A stretch of 64,000 nt of DNA, from positions 621,501 through 685,500 of the forward strand of contig NZ_CP120635.1 in the NCBI RefSeq assembly GCF_021353295.2, written 5' to 3'. The notes under the pieces are model-generated. The model ran no database searches. It saw only the letters and a program-made list of their open reading frames with translations, and had not been told where the DNA came from. How positions within the stretch are numbered: the first letter of the stretch is position 1; every line of letters starts with the position of its first letter. Below are positions 47,718-58,176 of this stretch, one piece after another. A program made the position numbers and the translations under genes. The DNA is from Pseudodesulfovibrio thermohalotolerans. Lineage in GTDB: Bacteria; Desulfobacterota; Desulfovibrionia; Desulfovibrionales; Desulfovibrionaceae.

Positions 47718-48503
47718 ATGACATACGAATATCCTCTTGTCTTCTTCACCGTGTTCGGACAGCTCTCCGCCGGTATCGCGCTCCTCGTCTGGCTGACTGG
47801 ACTGCGCAAACATCCGGCCGAAGAACGGCTGGCCTGGCTGGTCGCGCTGGCGGCCCTTGCCGTGTCCGGCCTGAGCGCCGCGCTGCATCTTCAATCCTAC
47901 CTGCCTGCGGCCTTCGCCCTGTCGAACGTGGGGTCCTCGTGGCTTTCGCGTGAGATTCTCATGGGCGTGGTCTTCTTTGTCCTGATCGGGCTGCGCGTCT
48001 TCAACGTGCTTCCGGCCGGGCTCAATTGGCTTGTGGGTATTGGCGGCGTGGCCTTTGTCCTGGTCATGAGCCAGATATACGTCCAGAACGCGTCCGTGCC
48101 GCTGTGGAATTCCTGGGGAACGGCCCTGGCCTTCCTGGGAACCATGCTCCTTCTGGGAGGAACCGCGGCCCTGGCCCTGGCTCCCGAAGGATGGGGACGG
48201 TCCGCCGTGGCCGCCAGCGTGAGCGCGGCGGTGGCGGGAGCGCTGCTCGCCCTCTCCCTGCCCGCCTTCTGGCTGGGCGGCATGATGGCCCCGCTCAATC
48301 CCGTGATGCTGGGCGTCTTCGCCTCGGCGGCGATTTGCGTCACGCTGACGCAGGCCGCCTGTTACGCGGTGGGCGGCGCCCTGGCCGCCTATGGCGTCCC
48401 CGGCAGGCGCGGGCTTGTCCGGATCGGGTTTGTTGTTGTGCTCGTCGGAGCGGTGGTCGGCCGTATGCTCTTCTATGCGGCCAACATCGGGATGTTGAGC
48501 TAG
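47718..48503 (+). CDS. dmsC: Membrane anchor subunit, DmsC type
   Basis: A 261-residue protein with eight hydrophobic helices, matching DmsC quinol-oxidising anchors: the opening EYPLVFFTVFGQLSAGIALL, quoted as YPLVFFTVFGQLSAG, and the closing GRMLFYAANIGM are typical. It oxidises menaquinol and hands electrons to DmsB. The start ATG 47718 follows GAGAGGAG at 8 bases and lies two bases beyond the dmsB stop. No heme ligands are expected in this family. Confidence 0.91.
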   Translation: MTYEYPLVFFTVFGQLSAGIALLVWLTGLRKHPAEERLAWLVALAALAVSGLSAALHLQSYLPAAFALSNVGSSWLSREILMGVVFFVLIGLRVFNVLPAGLNWLVGIGGVAFVLVMSQIYVQNASVPLWNSWGTALAFLGTMLLLGGTAALALAPEGWGRSAVAASVSAAVAGALLALSLPAFWLGGMMAPLNPVMLGVFASAAICVTLTQAACYAVGGALAAYGVPGRRGLVRIGFVVVLVGAVVGRMLFYAANIGMLS

Positions 48504-48552
48504 AATGTTGAATGCCGGCCGTTGCGACGGCGGCGCAAGGAGTATGAAACAC

Positions 48553-49242
48553 ATGCCGTCAGTTGAACGACATGCCGGTCAAACGTCCGTTGCGGACGCC
48601 AATGGAACGACGGCGCTGGGGTCCTTTCTCCGGTTCGTCGGCGTGGCCTGCAACGGATTCAATATCATCGCCGGAGAGTCCGGCAGACCCGTCCTGGTTC
48701 AGGCGGGAAGTCTGTCGGGCTCCTGGCGGGCTTTCTTTGAAAACGCCGGTCTCGACGCCCCCGTGGAGGCGTTGGGGAAGGACATCCGCGTCCTTCTGGA
48801 AGATGAGGACGAGCTTGCGAGAACCCTTGGCGAGTTCAATGCCTTGTTCCGGGTTCCCGAACTGCCCGTGCCCTTGTGGGAATCCGTGTGGCTTTCCAGT
48901 GAGAAGATTCTTTTCACCGAGGAGAGTTTCGCGGTTCGCGACTGGTACGCCCGCTTTCAGTGGGAGATCAACAAGGTCGGATACGAGGCCGAGGATCACA
49001 TCGGTTTCGAGTCGGCCTTTTGCGGCTGGCTTTTCGACGCCGCCGTGAACGGCGAAGGGCTCGCTCGGGACGGGCATCCGCAACCGGCTCAGTCCGATGT
49101 GCGGGCATTCCTGGATGAGCACTTCACCCGTTGGGCTCCGGAATGCTTCCGGCAACTCGCCGATGCGGCCGAGACGCCTTTCTGGGCGCATTTGTTGACC
49201 TCGGCCGCGCTGTTGTCCGGGGCATTGGCGGAAGACATCTGA
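48553..49242 (+). CDS. TorD/DmsD-family assembly chaperone
   Basis: A roughly 229-residue all-helical cytoplasmic protein of the TorD family, the chaperone that binds the Tat signal of a molybdoenzyme and helps cofactor insertion. Family-like parts are VPLWESVWLSSEKILFTEES, split as PLWESVWLS and the FTEE loop, and FLDEHFTRWAPECFRQLAD, split as FLDEHFTRW and AP. Three starts are in frame (48505, 48544, 48553). AAGGAG at about 48537-48542 makes 48553 the best-spaced. It is the fourth gene of the dms operon and presumably serves DmsA. Confidence 0.85.
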   Translation: MPSVERHAGQTSVADANGTTALGSFLRFVGVACNGFNIIAGESGRPVLVQAGSLSGSWRAFFENAGLDAPVEALGKDIRVLLEDEDELARTLGEFNALFRVPELPVPLWESVWLSSEKILFTEESFAVRDWYARFQWEINKVGYEAEDHIGFESAFCGWLFDAAVNGEGLARDGHPQPAQSDVRAFLDEHFTRWAPECFRQLADAAETPFWAHLLTSAALLSGALAEDI

Positions 49243-49344
49243 CGGCGAGGTCCCGTTGAAGGCGCGACGGAAATTCCGCTAGCCTCGGTTTCTGCATGAA
49301 ACCCCACGGGTTCGACGGGAACGGCGCGGTAATGAATAAACAAG

Positions 49345-49376
49345 AAGGCCCCGGACGTGCTTGCGTCCGGGGCCTT
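49345..49376. terminator. Bidirectional terminator between torD and yceI
   Basis: Perfect 13-bp arms AAGGCCCCGGACG / CGTCCGGGGCCTT (49345-49357, 49364-49376) with a 6-base loop and T/A runs on both sides. Confidence 0.9.
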
Positions 49377-49386
49377 TCCCGTCAGG

Positions 49387-49989
49387 TTATTTGGCCTTGA
49401 TGGCTTCGAGGTCCACGGCGATGTGTACGGTGTTGCCGACCATGAAGCCGCCTCCGTCGAGAGGGGCGTTCCAGTCCACCCCGTAGTCGCGGCGGTCGAT
49501 GGAGAACTCGGCGGCCGCGCCCAGCCGGGTGTTGCCCCAGGGATCGGCGCGAGGCGAGTCGAGGCCGGTGACCACGAGGTTCACCTCTCGGGACGCGCCC
49601 TTGATGGTCAGGACGCCGGAAACGGCGTAACCGTCGTCAACGGGGTAGACCCGGGTGCTTTTGAAGGTCATGACCGGATGGATCTTCGCGGCGAAGAAGT
49701 CGCTGCTCTTGAGATGTGCGTCGCGTGCCTCGACGCCCGTGTCGATGCTGTCCACGTCGATGGTGATGTCGATGGATTTCGGCTTGTCCGCGTCGAACTC
49801 GATGTTTCCGCTGACGGCCGGGAACATGCCGCGTACCTGGGCGATCGTCAGGTGGCGGATGGAAAAGTGGGCCGCGGAGTGGTCCGGGTCCACCTTCCAG
49901 GTTTCAGCTCCGGCCGTGGCGGCCAGGCCGAGGACCAGCAGCAGGGCCGCCGGGATGCGGAAAATGGTGAAGAGCGACTTCTGTTTCAT
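49387..49989 (-). CDS. YceI-family periplasmic lipid-binding-like protein
   Basis: A 200-residue exported protein. The signal peptide runs to TAGA before ETWKVDPDHSAAHF. The mature domain is the YceI lipocalin-like barrel with WKVDPDHSAAHFSIRHL, GNIEFDADKP, ARDAHLKSSDFFAAKIHP and VDLEAI at the end. Relatives bind polyisoprenoids; the physiological role is unclear. The start ATG 49989 has AGGAT upstream; the open frame to 50049 is longer but adds no signal-like sequence. Confidence 0.9.
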   Translation of the reverse strand: MKQKSLFTIFRIPAALLLVLGLAATAGAETWKVDPDHSAAHFSIRHLTIAQVRGMFPAVSGNIEFDADKPKSIDITIDVDSIDTGVEARDAHLKSSDFFAAKIHPVMTFKSTRVYPVDDGYAVSGVLTIKGASREVNLVVTGLDSPRADPWGNTRLGAAAEFSIDRRDYGVDWNAPLDGGGFMVGNTVHIAVDLEAIKAK

Positions 49990-50079
49990 GGCGGGTATCC
50001 TCGCGATTTGTTTCCGTTTCGCTTGTGTTGGCCGCTCCCTGAACGACATCGGGCGCGACGGGCGTTATGCCGGGCCGTC

Positions 50080-50370
50080 TCAGGAATACTGCGGCGGCAT
50101 GGTCTTCGACTTCTTTCCCCTCGCGCAGAATCGGTAGGTCAGGAAGGCGCCCAGAGCGGCACCGACGAACAGCGTACCGAGGAGGAGCAGGATGCGCGAA
50201 GTGGTGAAGGTGAGCCAGAGGAACGATACCTGGGTCTGCTCGGTGTTCTGGAGCAGAAAGACGATCCACAACACGACCAGCGTGATGATGGCTCCCAGGC
50301 GGATCTTCCGCCAGGTGATCGTTTTGGTCTGCGTTTGGCTCTGATTCATTGGGGTATTGGTGTTGTCCAT
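50080..50370 (-). CDS. LapA-domain (DUF1049) small membrane protein
   Basis: A 96-residue inner-membrane protein with two hydrophobic helices (LGAIITLVVLWIVFLLQN and ILLLLGTLFVGAALGAFL) and a short basic tail. The pattern FLLQNTEQTQVSFLWLTF between the helices (cited as LLQNTEQTQVSF) is the mark of the LapA/DUF1049 family, which in E. coli acts with LapB in lipopolysaccharide control. No lapB-like gene follows. AAGGAGA sits 6 bases before ATG 50370. It lies 14 bases after corA in the same direction, so the two are probably one unit. Confidence 0.83.
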   Translation of the reverse strand: MDNTNTPMNQSQTQTKTITWRKIRLGAIITLVVLWIVFLLQNTEQTQVSFLWLTFTTSRILLLLGTLFVGAALGAFLTYRFCARGKKSKTMPPQYS

Positions 50371-50384
50371 GCGAAGTCTCCTTT

Positions 50385-51449
50385 TCAGATCCATTTGCGT
50401 TTTTTGAAGTAGACGAGCAGGCCCACGGCCACGGCGGCCATGCAGCCGAGGAGGATGAAGTAGCCGTAATGGTACTTCAATTCGGGCATGAATTCGAAGT
50501 TCATGCCGTACAGGCTCGCCAGGAAAGAAAGCGGGATGAAGATGGTGGCGAAGATCGTCAGGAACTTCATCACGTCGTTGAGGCGGTTGGCCACGGCCAT
50601 GTTGTAGCTGTTCAGGTGGTCGTTGAGCATCTCGCGGTAGGTCTCCACGGCCTCGGAGACCTGTTCGGCCATGTCGTTCAGGTCGCGCAGGTACGGGAGC
50701 ATGTCCGCGTCGAGGAGAGGACTGTCGGCCCTGGCCAGCTTGAGCGCGATCTCCCGAATCGGGCGAACGGCCTTGCGCGCGTAGGCCATCTCGCGGCGGC
50801 AGCTGTTGATTTCTTCGAGCAGCTCGGGTGAGGGGGCGTCGAGGACTTCCCCGTCAAAGGCTTCGATGCGTTCGCCCATGATTTCGATGACCTGGAGGTA
50901 GTTTTCAAATACGCAATCGAGCAGGGCGTAGAGCAGGTAGCCCGCGCCGTGCTGCCGGAGCTTGCCGGACTGCCTGCGGATGCGCTCGCGCACGGGCTCG
51001 AATACGAGGCCGGGCCGTTCCTGGAAAGTCACCAGGCAACGGCCGATGAGCGCGCAGGAGAGCTGCTCGGACACGATCCGGTCGCGGTCCTCGCTGAAGG
51101 AGAGCATTCGGAGCGTGATGAAGACCAGGTCCGGGTATTCTTCCATCTTGGGCCGGTGCCCGGTATCGACGATGTCTTCCAGCAGGAGCGGGGGAATGGA
51201 GTATGCCGCGCCCACCCGGCTTATGACCTCGGGCACGTGCAGGCCGTCCACGTTGAGCCAGGTGACGCCGGGACCGTCCGGGCAGGGGGCAAGGCCGTCC
51301 GAATCTTCGATGTGTTCGTCGCGCAGGTTCTCCCCGTCGTATTCGATGATCCGAAGCCTGGGGGCGTCGGTTTTTTGCGAGCCGACGAAGATGAGCGATC
51401 CCGGCGGCTTGCCAGCCGTCTTGTCGTCTCGTTTGAGAAATCTGGCCAT
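50385..51449 (-). CDS. corA: CorA-family magnesium/cobalt channel
   Basis: A 354-residue protein with a large cytoplasmic funnel domain and two C-terminal membrane helices. The diagnostic YGMNFEFMPEL pore loop follows the first helix (IFIPLSFLASLYGMN), and the chain ends in the basic VYFKKRKWI. The channel imports Mg2+ as a pentamer. I start at ATG 51449, which has GAGGAG directly upstream; the ATG at 51473 has no ribosome site. The spacing is a little tight, so the start is not certain. Confidence 0.93.
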   Translation of the reverse strand: MARFLKRDDKTAGKPPGSLIFVGSQKTDAPRLRIIEYDGENLRDEHIEDSDGLAPCPDGPGVTWLNVDGLHVPEVISRVGAAYSIPPLLLEDIVDTGHRPKMEEYPDLVFITLRMLSFSEDRDRIVSEQLSCALIGRCLVTFQERPGLVFEPVRERIRRQSGKLRQHGAGYLLYALLDCVFENYLQVIEIMGERIEAFDGEVLDAPSPELLEEINSCRREMAYARKAVRPIREIALKLARADSPLLDADMLPYLRDLNDMAEQVSEAVETYREMLNDHLNSYNMAVANRLNDVMKFLTIFATIFIPLSFLASLYGMNFEFMPELKYHYGYFILLGCMAAVAVGLLVYFKKRKWI

Positions 51450-51730
51450 GGGCTCCTCGGGGTTTCCCTCCATGCATGCGTGGGAAGCCGTGTATGCTTT
51501 CCATGCCGATGATTCAGACCATTATATAACGTATCGGCAACGGATGAAACCGTTTTTGCGCCGGAAAAGACGCGGAACGAGCGGGAGGGCGCGTCGGGAG
51601 CGGGGAGGCCGCCGCGCAAGGAATTGTCGGAATCGGGAAAAACGTGTTAACGTCGGAACCAGCCGTCCTGCTGGGAGCGGCCTGGACAGGGCGGCGTCAC
51701 AAGATGGGTTCCAACGAAAGGGAGCGACGT

Positions 51731-51910
51731 ATGGGTATTGAAATCGGCGGGTTGCTCGGGCTGGTCATTCTCGTGCTGGACGTGTGGGCGTTCGTCAAGA
51801 TTGTCCAGAGTTCGGCTGGCACCGGCTCCAAGGTGCTTTGGATCATTCTGGTGCTGCTGTTCCCTGTCCTGGGGTTCCTGTTCTGGCTTCTGTTGGGGCC
51901 GAAAGGCTGA
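51731..51910 (+). CDS. Small PLDc_N-type membrane protein
   Basis: A 59-residue peptide with two hydrophobic helices (GLLGLVILVLDVWAFVKIV and VLWIILVLLFPVLGFLFWLL) and a KG end. The pattern is that of the PLDc_N (cardiolipin synthase N-terminal) domain, often found alone in small proteins. The start ATG 51731 has GGAG six bases upstream; the open frame extends to 51644 but that part is not hydrophobic. Function unknown. Behind it, 51911-52110 contains nothing I recognise. Confidence 0.75.
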   Translation: MGIEIGGLLGLVILVLDVWAFVKIVQSSAGTGSKVLWIILVLLFPVLGFLFWLLLGPKG

Positions 51911-52110
51911 TTCGCGGGCGGCGTGCCTGCGGTCGGCGCGTTGCTTCGGCGTCCATGACCATTCCCGGATATTCGCCCATCGAGAGCCGGGTCCGGCGGG
52001 GGATGTCGAACCCGGTGTGCATGACGGCGTCGCTTTTTTAGACCGGGGCCCGCCGCCGATGGTCACGGAACCTCCGGGCATGATCCGGCCCGGGCCTTAT
52101 CGCGCGGCGT

Positions 52111-53016
52111 CTAGCCCTTGCCGCGCGTCTTGGTCTTGCCGGGCTTGGCGTTCTTCTCGATAAACTCGATGATCTTGTCCGCGATGTCGATGCCCGTGGC
52201 CTTTTCGATGCCCTCCAGGCCGGGGGAAGAGTTGACCTCCATGACCACCGGACCGTGGTTGGAGCGGAGCAGGTCCACGCCGCAGACGTTCAGGCCCATG
52301 ATGCGGGCCGCCCGAACGGCGGTGGAGCGTTCTTCCGGGGTGATCTTGATGGGCTCCGCAGCGCCGCCGCGATGGATGTTGGAGCGAAACTCGCCCTTGC
52401 CCGCGGTGCGCCGCATGGCCGCGACGACCTTGCCGCCCACCACCAGGCAGCGAATATCCGACCCCTTGGATTCCTTGATGTATTCCTGAACCAGAATGTT
52501 GGCGTTGAGCCCCTGAAAAGCCTGGATGACGCTTTCGGCCGCGTGCCTGGTCTCGGCAAGGACCACGCCTATGCCCTGGGTGCCCTCCAGCAGCTTGACC
52601 ACAAGCGGCGCGCCGCCCACCAGATCGATGAGGTCGCCGGTGAACTTGGTGGAGCTGGCGAAGCCGGTGACCGGCAGCCCGATGCCCTTGCGCGAGAGCA
52701 GTTGGAGACTGCGCAGCTTGTCGCGGGAGCGGGTGATGGCGATGGATTCATTCAGGCTGTACACGCCCATCATTTCGAACTGGCGCACCACGGCGCAGCC
52801 GAAGAAGGTGATGGACGCGCCGATGCGCGGGATGACCGCGTCCACATCGTCCACCTGCTCGCCCTTGTAGTGTATGGAAGGGTTGTGGGAGGTGATGTTC
52901 ATGTAGCAGCGCAGGGGATTGACGACCTCTACCCTGTGGCCGCGAGCCTTTCCTGCGTCGACCAGTGCCTGGGTGGAATACAGGCTGGCCTTGCGCGAGA
53001 GGATGACGATTTTCAT
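52111..53016 (-). CDS. rimK: RimK-family ATP-grasp ligase
   Basis: A 301-residue ATP-grasp enzyme matching RimK, which in E. coli adds glutamates to the C-terminus of ribosomal protein S6. It starts [16 protein letters not shown], has [11 protein letters not shown], the ATP-binding [16 protein letters not shown] and the metal/ATP site [18 protein letters not shown] near the end, followed by a Lys-rich tail. Length equals E. coli RimK (300). It is 5 bases after a retropepsin-like gene, so the pair forms an operon as is common for RimK and RimB-type proteins. The target protein in this organism is inferred. Confidence 0.93.
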   Translation of the reverse strand: MKIVILSRKASLYSTQALVDAGKARGHRVEVVNPLRCYMNITSHNPSIHYKGEQVDDVDAVIPRIGASITFFGCAVVRQFEMMGVYSLNESIAITRSRDKLRSLQLLSRKGIGLPVTGFASSTKFTGDLIDLVGGAPLVVKLLEGTQGIGVVLAETRHAAESVIQAFQGLNANILVQEYIKESKGSDIRCLVVGGKVVAAMRRTAGKGEFRSNIHRGGAAEPIKITPEERSTAVRAARIMGLNVCGVDLLRSNHGPVVMEVNSSPGLEGIEKATGIDIADKIIEFIEKNAKPGKTKTRGKG

Positions 53017-53021
53017 GGAGG

Positions 53022-53504
53022 CTAATCACCTTTCTTCCGTTTGGAGTACGCTCGTTTCGCGACGGCGTTTCCTGCCTGCATGGACAGGGACGGATCGACC
53101 AGAAGCCGTCCGGACATGGCGTTGCGTCCGAGAAGCATCCTGAATCGCATTTCGTCCCGATTGGTCAGGGTCAGTTCAATAGGCCAGGACCGTCCGGCCA
53201 GAAGCAGGGGGGTCGCTATGACATGACGCCTCTGGCTTTGTCCACCCGAATTGGTGACATTCCTGCAGTCCACCAGCGGGGCCGAGCACGGAATGACGAG
53301 GTCGTCGTTCCCCTGCAGGGGGTGGACGTTGAAGGACACGCAACGGATGCCGTCCCGTTCGAAGGGAACGATGTCGAAGGCGTGCAGTGCGGAGGTCCTG
53401 GCCCCGGTGTCCACCTTGACCTTGATGGCGGGCACGTTCAGGTCGGGCAGGGATATCCATTCCCGCCAGCCGATGATCATCTTCGGTTCTTTCGGTCTTT
53501 TCAT
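53022..53504 (-). CDS. RimB/retropepsin-like aspartic protease (RimK-associated)
   Basis: A 160-residue protein of the family annotated as ATP-dependent zinc protease or RimK/LysX-associated retropepsin. Its active-site motif [16 protein letters not shown] carries the aspartic-protease D-T-G triad, and [21 protein letters not shown] holds the second conserved part (quoted in full: 21 residues is avoided; the key words are LTNRDEM and LLGRNAM). It is likely to trim the glutamate tail made by RimK. I chose ATG 53504 with AAGGG upstream; the open frame to 53705 includes non-family sequence. Confidence 0.84.
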   Translation of the reverse strand: MKRPKEPKMIIGWREWISLPDLNVPAIKVKVDTGARTSALHAFDIVPFERDGIRCVSFNVHPLQGNDDLVIPCSAPLVDCRNVTNSGGQSQRRHVIATPLLLAGRSWPIELTLTNRDEMRFRMLLGRNAMSGRLLVDPSLSMQAGNAVAKRAYSKRKKGD

Positions 53505-53780
53505 ATGTCCCTTTTCGATGGTCGTCCCGACGGGGCCGCCGGGCTCGGGATGGTCGTGCGGCCACGCGCGCGGGCGCGGCCTCGGAGCGAATGGCCGTCC
53601 CGTCCGCTCCGGGCGTTTTATAGCATATTTCACCGGAGCGGGTAATGGGGCCGCCTGTAGGAAATCCTGGACGGAACATGTCAGGATTCTAATCGGATTC
53701 CGCACCTTTTGTTTTCGTGCTACTGGCGATTAATGGCGGTTTTTTAGCAATCAACGGGGCGCAGCTATCCGGAGGAAGAT

Positions 53781-55856
53781 TTGAAATACGCGACCTTGGA
53801 TGCGTGCAGACAGCGTATCGCCGACCTTGAGGCCGAACTGGAGCGGACCAAGGGGCGGCTTGAGACCGTTGTGAAGGCCCCGGTCCGGTCCGGAGGCGAC
53901 AGCTTGTCCGGCATCGACTTCGGGGCGGACATGGCGCATTTGCGCGCCCTTGTGGAGGCCATCCCTGAACTGGTCTGGGTCAAGGACCCCGATGGAGTCT
54001 ACCTTTTCTGCAATCGCCGTTTCGAGCGTTTCTACGGGGCCGGGGAAGCGGACATCGTCGGACGGACGGATTACGATTTCGTGGACGTTGCGCTGGCCGA
54101 CTCCGTTCGTTTGCTGGACCGCAAGACCATTGCTTCGGGCGTTCCCTGCATCAACGAGGAGCGTGGCGTCTACCGGGACGACAGCCCTGAGGAGTGTCTG
54201 GAGACCGTCAGGACGCCGCTGTACGACTCGGACGGCACGTTTCTCGGCGTGCTCGGGGTGGCCCGGGACATCACCGGGCGCAAGCGGTTCGCGGACGTCC
54301 TCCGGGATAGCGAACAGCGCCATCGGGTCATCTTTGAGAACTCCCCCCTGGGCATGATACGGTTCGGCGGGGATGGCAGAATACTGGATTGCAACAGCCG
54401 GTTCGTGAAGATGATGGGCTCCGCCAGAAAGGACATTGTCGGGGCCGATCTCCTGCGCGGGGGCAATCCGAAAATGGGCCGCGCCCTGGAAACGGCCATG
54501 GCCGGGCGTCCGTCCTCCTGCGACGATTATTTCGTTCCGGACACGGGCGGTCCGGAGATGTTCCTGCATGTTCAGTTCAACCCCGTCGTTCCGGGCCGGT
54601 CGCCCACTGAGGTCATCGCCACGGTGGAGGACTTCAGCGAACGCAAGCAGGACCAGGACACCCTGCAAACGGCCAAGGAACAGGCCGAAGCCTTCAGCCG
54701 CTCCAAGACGGAATTCCTCGCCAACATGAGCCACGAGATCAGGACGCCGCTCAACGGAATCATGGGGATGCTCCAGCTCATTCAGTCAACCGGGCTGGAC
54801 AAGGAGCAGTCCGAGTACACGCGGGCTGCCCTGCAATCCGCGCGGAGGCTGATGAACCTTTTGACCGACATCCTGGACCTGTCCAGGGTGGAGGCGGGCA
54901 AGCTGGCGGTACGCAACGCTCCCTTCGATCTGGTGGAGACCTGCGAGCAGGTCTGCGACCTGTTCAGGCTCCCCTCGGCCCAGTCCGGGGTGGACATGGT
55001 CTGCGAGCTGGGCGCGGATGTCCCCCGGCGCGCGGTCGGGGACGCCGTCCGGCTTCAGCAGATTTTGACCAACCTGCTTGGCAACGCCTTCAAGTTCACC
55101 GACTCCGGGCGCATCTCCATGGCCGCGCACCGGCTTCCCGACCTTCCGTCGGGCGGCTACCGAATCCTTTTTTACGTGTCCGACACCGGAGCGGGGATAC
55201 CCGACGGCAAGGTCAGCACCCTGTTCGACGCGTTTACCCAGGTCTCCCGAGGCTACACGCGCCGGTATCAGGGGGCGGGGCTGGGGCTGTCCATCTGCCG
55301 CAATCTCGTCTCCCTCATGGGGGGAAACATGGCCATAGAGAGTGAAGAGGGAGTCGGCACCACGCTGTATGTCTCCCTGCCCTTCGAAGCCGCTCCGGCC
55401 ACGCGTCCGTCCGTGGAGATCGCCCCCATGCGCCGGTGCGCGACCGGCCCGTTGTCCATCCTTCTGGCAGAGGACGAGCGGGTCAACAGTCTTGTCATCA
55501 AGCGTATTCTGGAGAAATCGGGGCATACCGTGACCGGCGTGGAGAACGGCGAGCAGGTTCTCGACGCCCTGCGCGGGGCGGCCTTTGATGTGATCCTCAT
55601 GGACATTCAGATGCCGGTCATGGACGGGGTGGAGACCGCACTGGCCATTCGGGCCGGGCTGGCCGGGGAGGAGTGGACCGATATCCCCATCGTGGCCGTG
55701 ACCGCCTACGCCATGGTCGGCGACCGGGAGAAGTTTCTCGCGGCCGGGATGGACGGCTATGTGGTCAAGCCGGTCGAGGTGGGAAAGCTGGAGCAGGCAT
55801 TGGAGATCGCGCTTTCCGGCGGGGCACCGCAGGCGGCGGAAGGCGATTGTTTATAA
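53781..55856 (+). CDS. Soluble PAS-PAS hybrid sensor histidine kinase with receiver
   Basis: A 691-residue hybrid kinase without membrane helices. A short N-terminal coiled coil precedes PAS 1 (about 55-165) and PAS 2 (about 175-295). The kinase core has H-box EFLANMSHEIRTPLNGIMG, N-box LLGNAFKFTDSG, G-boxes DTGAGIPDG and GAGLGLSICR. A receiver (about 560-680) has AEDERVNS, the phosphorylated Asp in ILMDIQMPVMDG and VKPVEVGK. The start codon is TTG 53781, with GGAGGAA just upstream. No DNA-binding output is present, so a separate phosphotransfer partner is needed. The stimulus is unknown; convergent with the next kinase. Confidence 0.88.
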   Translation: MKYATLDACRQRIADLEAELERTKGRLETVVKAPVRSGGDSLSGIDFGADMAHLRALVEAIPELVWVKDPDGVYLFCNRRFERFYGAGEADIVGRTDYDFVDVALADSVRLLDRKTIASGVPCINEERGVYRDDSPEECLETVRTPLYDSDGTFLGVLGVARDITGRKRFADVLRDSEQRHRVIFENSPLGMIRFGGDGRILDCNSRFVKMMGSARKDIVGADLLRGGNPKMGRALETAMAGRPSSCDDYFVPDTGGPEMFLHVQFNPVVPGRSPTEVIATVEDFSERKQDQDTLQTAKEQAEAFSRSKTEFLANMSHEIRTPLNGIMGMLQLIQSTGLDKEQSEYTRAALQSARRLMNLLTDILDLSRVEAGKLAVRNAPFDLVETCEQVCDLFRLPSAQSGVDMVCELGADVPRRAVGDAVRLQQILTNLLGNAFKFTDSGRISMAAHRLPDLPSGGYRILFYVSDTGAGIPDGKVSTLFDAFTQVSRGYTRRYQGAGLGLSICRNLVSLMGGNMAIESEEGVGTTLYVSLPFEAAPATRPSVEIAPMRRCATGPLSILLAEDERVNSLVIKRILEKSGHTVTGVENGEQVLDALRGAAFDVILMDIQMPVMDGVETALAIRAGLAGEEWTDIPIVAVTAYAMVGDREKFLAAGMDGYVVKPVEVGKLEQALEIALSGGAPQAAEGDCL

Positions 55857-55890
55857 GTCCTTTCCCCGGGGGGGCCGAGCCGGGCGGGGG

Positions 55891-57093
<1,203 letters not shown>

Positions 57094-57127
57094 TGCGGCT
57101 CCATTGATTAAGGGGCTACCATCAATG

Positions 57128-57156
57128 AAATTACCGCATTTTCGACTGTGGAGCAA
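57128..57156 (-). promoter_or_regulatory. Possible promoter of the receiver-first kinase gene
   Basis: On the minus strand TTGCTC (57151-57156), 17 bases, TAATTT (57128-57133) is a fair -35/-10 pair, 35 bases before the start codon. It lies between the ABC importer genes and the kinase. Confidence 0.5.
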
Positions 57157-57192
57157 GGAAGTCTGTTTAATTCCCTTTTCGGGGTAGCGGGA

Positions 57193-58176
57193 TCAGAGTC
57201 CTTTTTTGGGATTGAAGTCCTGGCCCAGCGCGGCAGGGGCCTCGATGGACCACCCCTTGGACAGGCTCTTGAGAAACGGGTGGCGGCGGATGATGTCCTG
57301 AATCCACCCCATGCGGCCCATGTTCACGGCCAGCAGGGTCAGGATCATCATGGGGAAGGGAGCCACCTGGAAGACCGGAGCCGGGATGGACGGGAAGATC
57401 TCTTGGAGGTGGATGCCGGACACCTGCAGGGCGGCGAAGAAAAACGCGCCGAGCGCGGTGCGCACCGGATGCCAGCCGCCGAAGATGACGATGGCCAGGG
57501 CGATCCAGCCCGCGCCTTCGCAGCCCTGGGGCCTGCCCCAGCCGGGCTTTACGGCCAGGGAGTACGCGCCTCCGGCGAGTCCCACCAGGGCCCCGCCCGC
57601 CAGGCAGTAGTACAGGCGCACCAGGCGAACCCGGATGCCGCGTCCAAAGGCCGCGCGGGGCGATTCGCCCACGGCGCGCAGCCGCATTCCGCCTTCTGTG
57701 CGGAACATCCACCACCAGCAGAAGACGATGGCCATGAGGCTCATGTAGACCACCGGGGATCGGGCACCGAAGATCAGGCCGACGAAGGGCACGTCGCTCA
57801 TGCCGGGGATGGTCCACAGGCCGAGATCGGGGCCGGGCTGACGGGAAAAATTGTGGCCGAGGAAGTACGCCAGATCGCGGGAGAGCAGGGTCAGGATGAA
57901 GCCCACGGCGAGCTGTGACTGGCCGAGATAGATGCCGATGACGCCGAGTACGCCCGCAATTGCCGCACCGACCGCCGCGCCCGCCAGCATACCGAGCCAG
58001 GGGGAGTCGAAGGTGGCGGAACAGGCGAAGGCGGCCATGGCGGCCAGCAGGATGGAGCCGTCCAGCGAGAGGTTAACGATGCCAGCCTTTTCGGTCAGGG
58101 TCTCGCCGAGGGTGGCCAGGACCAGGGGCGCGCCGGCCATGAGAATGGCGGCGATGGTCAGGGCGAAGGTGTCCAT
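57193..58176 (-). CDS. ABC nucleoside-type importer, permease 2
   Basis: A 327-residue permease of the BPD-transp-2 family, paired with the upstream permease, as in NupP/NupQ or the BmpC-type systems. It begins with ETLTEKAGIVNLSLDGSIL (typical of this type: EKAGIVNLSLDG), contains MRLRAVGESPRAAFGRGI, the coupling helix to the ATPase, and has about eight to ten hydrophobic segments. It starts immediately at the preceding stop codon (TAA directly followed by ATG). It is the last gene of the operon. The ligand is inferred from the BMP-type binding protein. Confidence 0.88.
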   Translation of the reverse strand: MDTFALTIAAILMAGAPLVLATLGETLTEKAGIVNLSLDGSILLAAMAAFACSATFDSPWLGMLAGAAVGAAIAGVLGVIGIYLGQSQLAVGFILTLLSRDLAYFLGHNFSRQPGPDLGLWTIPGMSDVPFVGLIFGARSPVVYMSLMAIVFCWWWMFRTEGGMRLRAVGESPRAAFGRGIRVRLVRLYYCLAGGALVGLAGGAYSLAVKPGWGRPQGCEGAGWIALAIVIFGGWHPVRTALGAFFFAALQVSGIHLQEIFPSIPAPVFQVAPFPMMILTLLAVNMGRMGWIQDIIRRHPFLKSLSKGWSIEAPAALGQDFNPKKGL

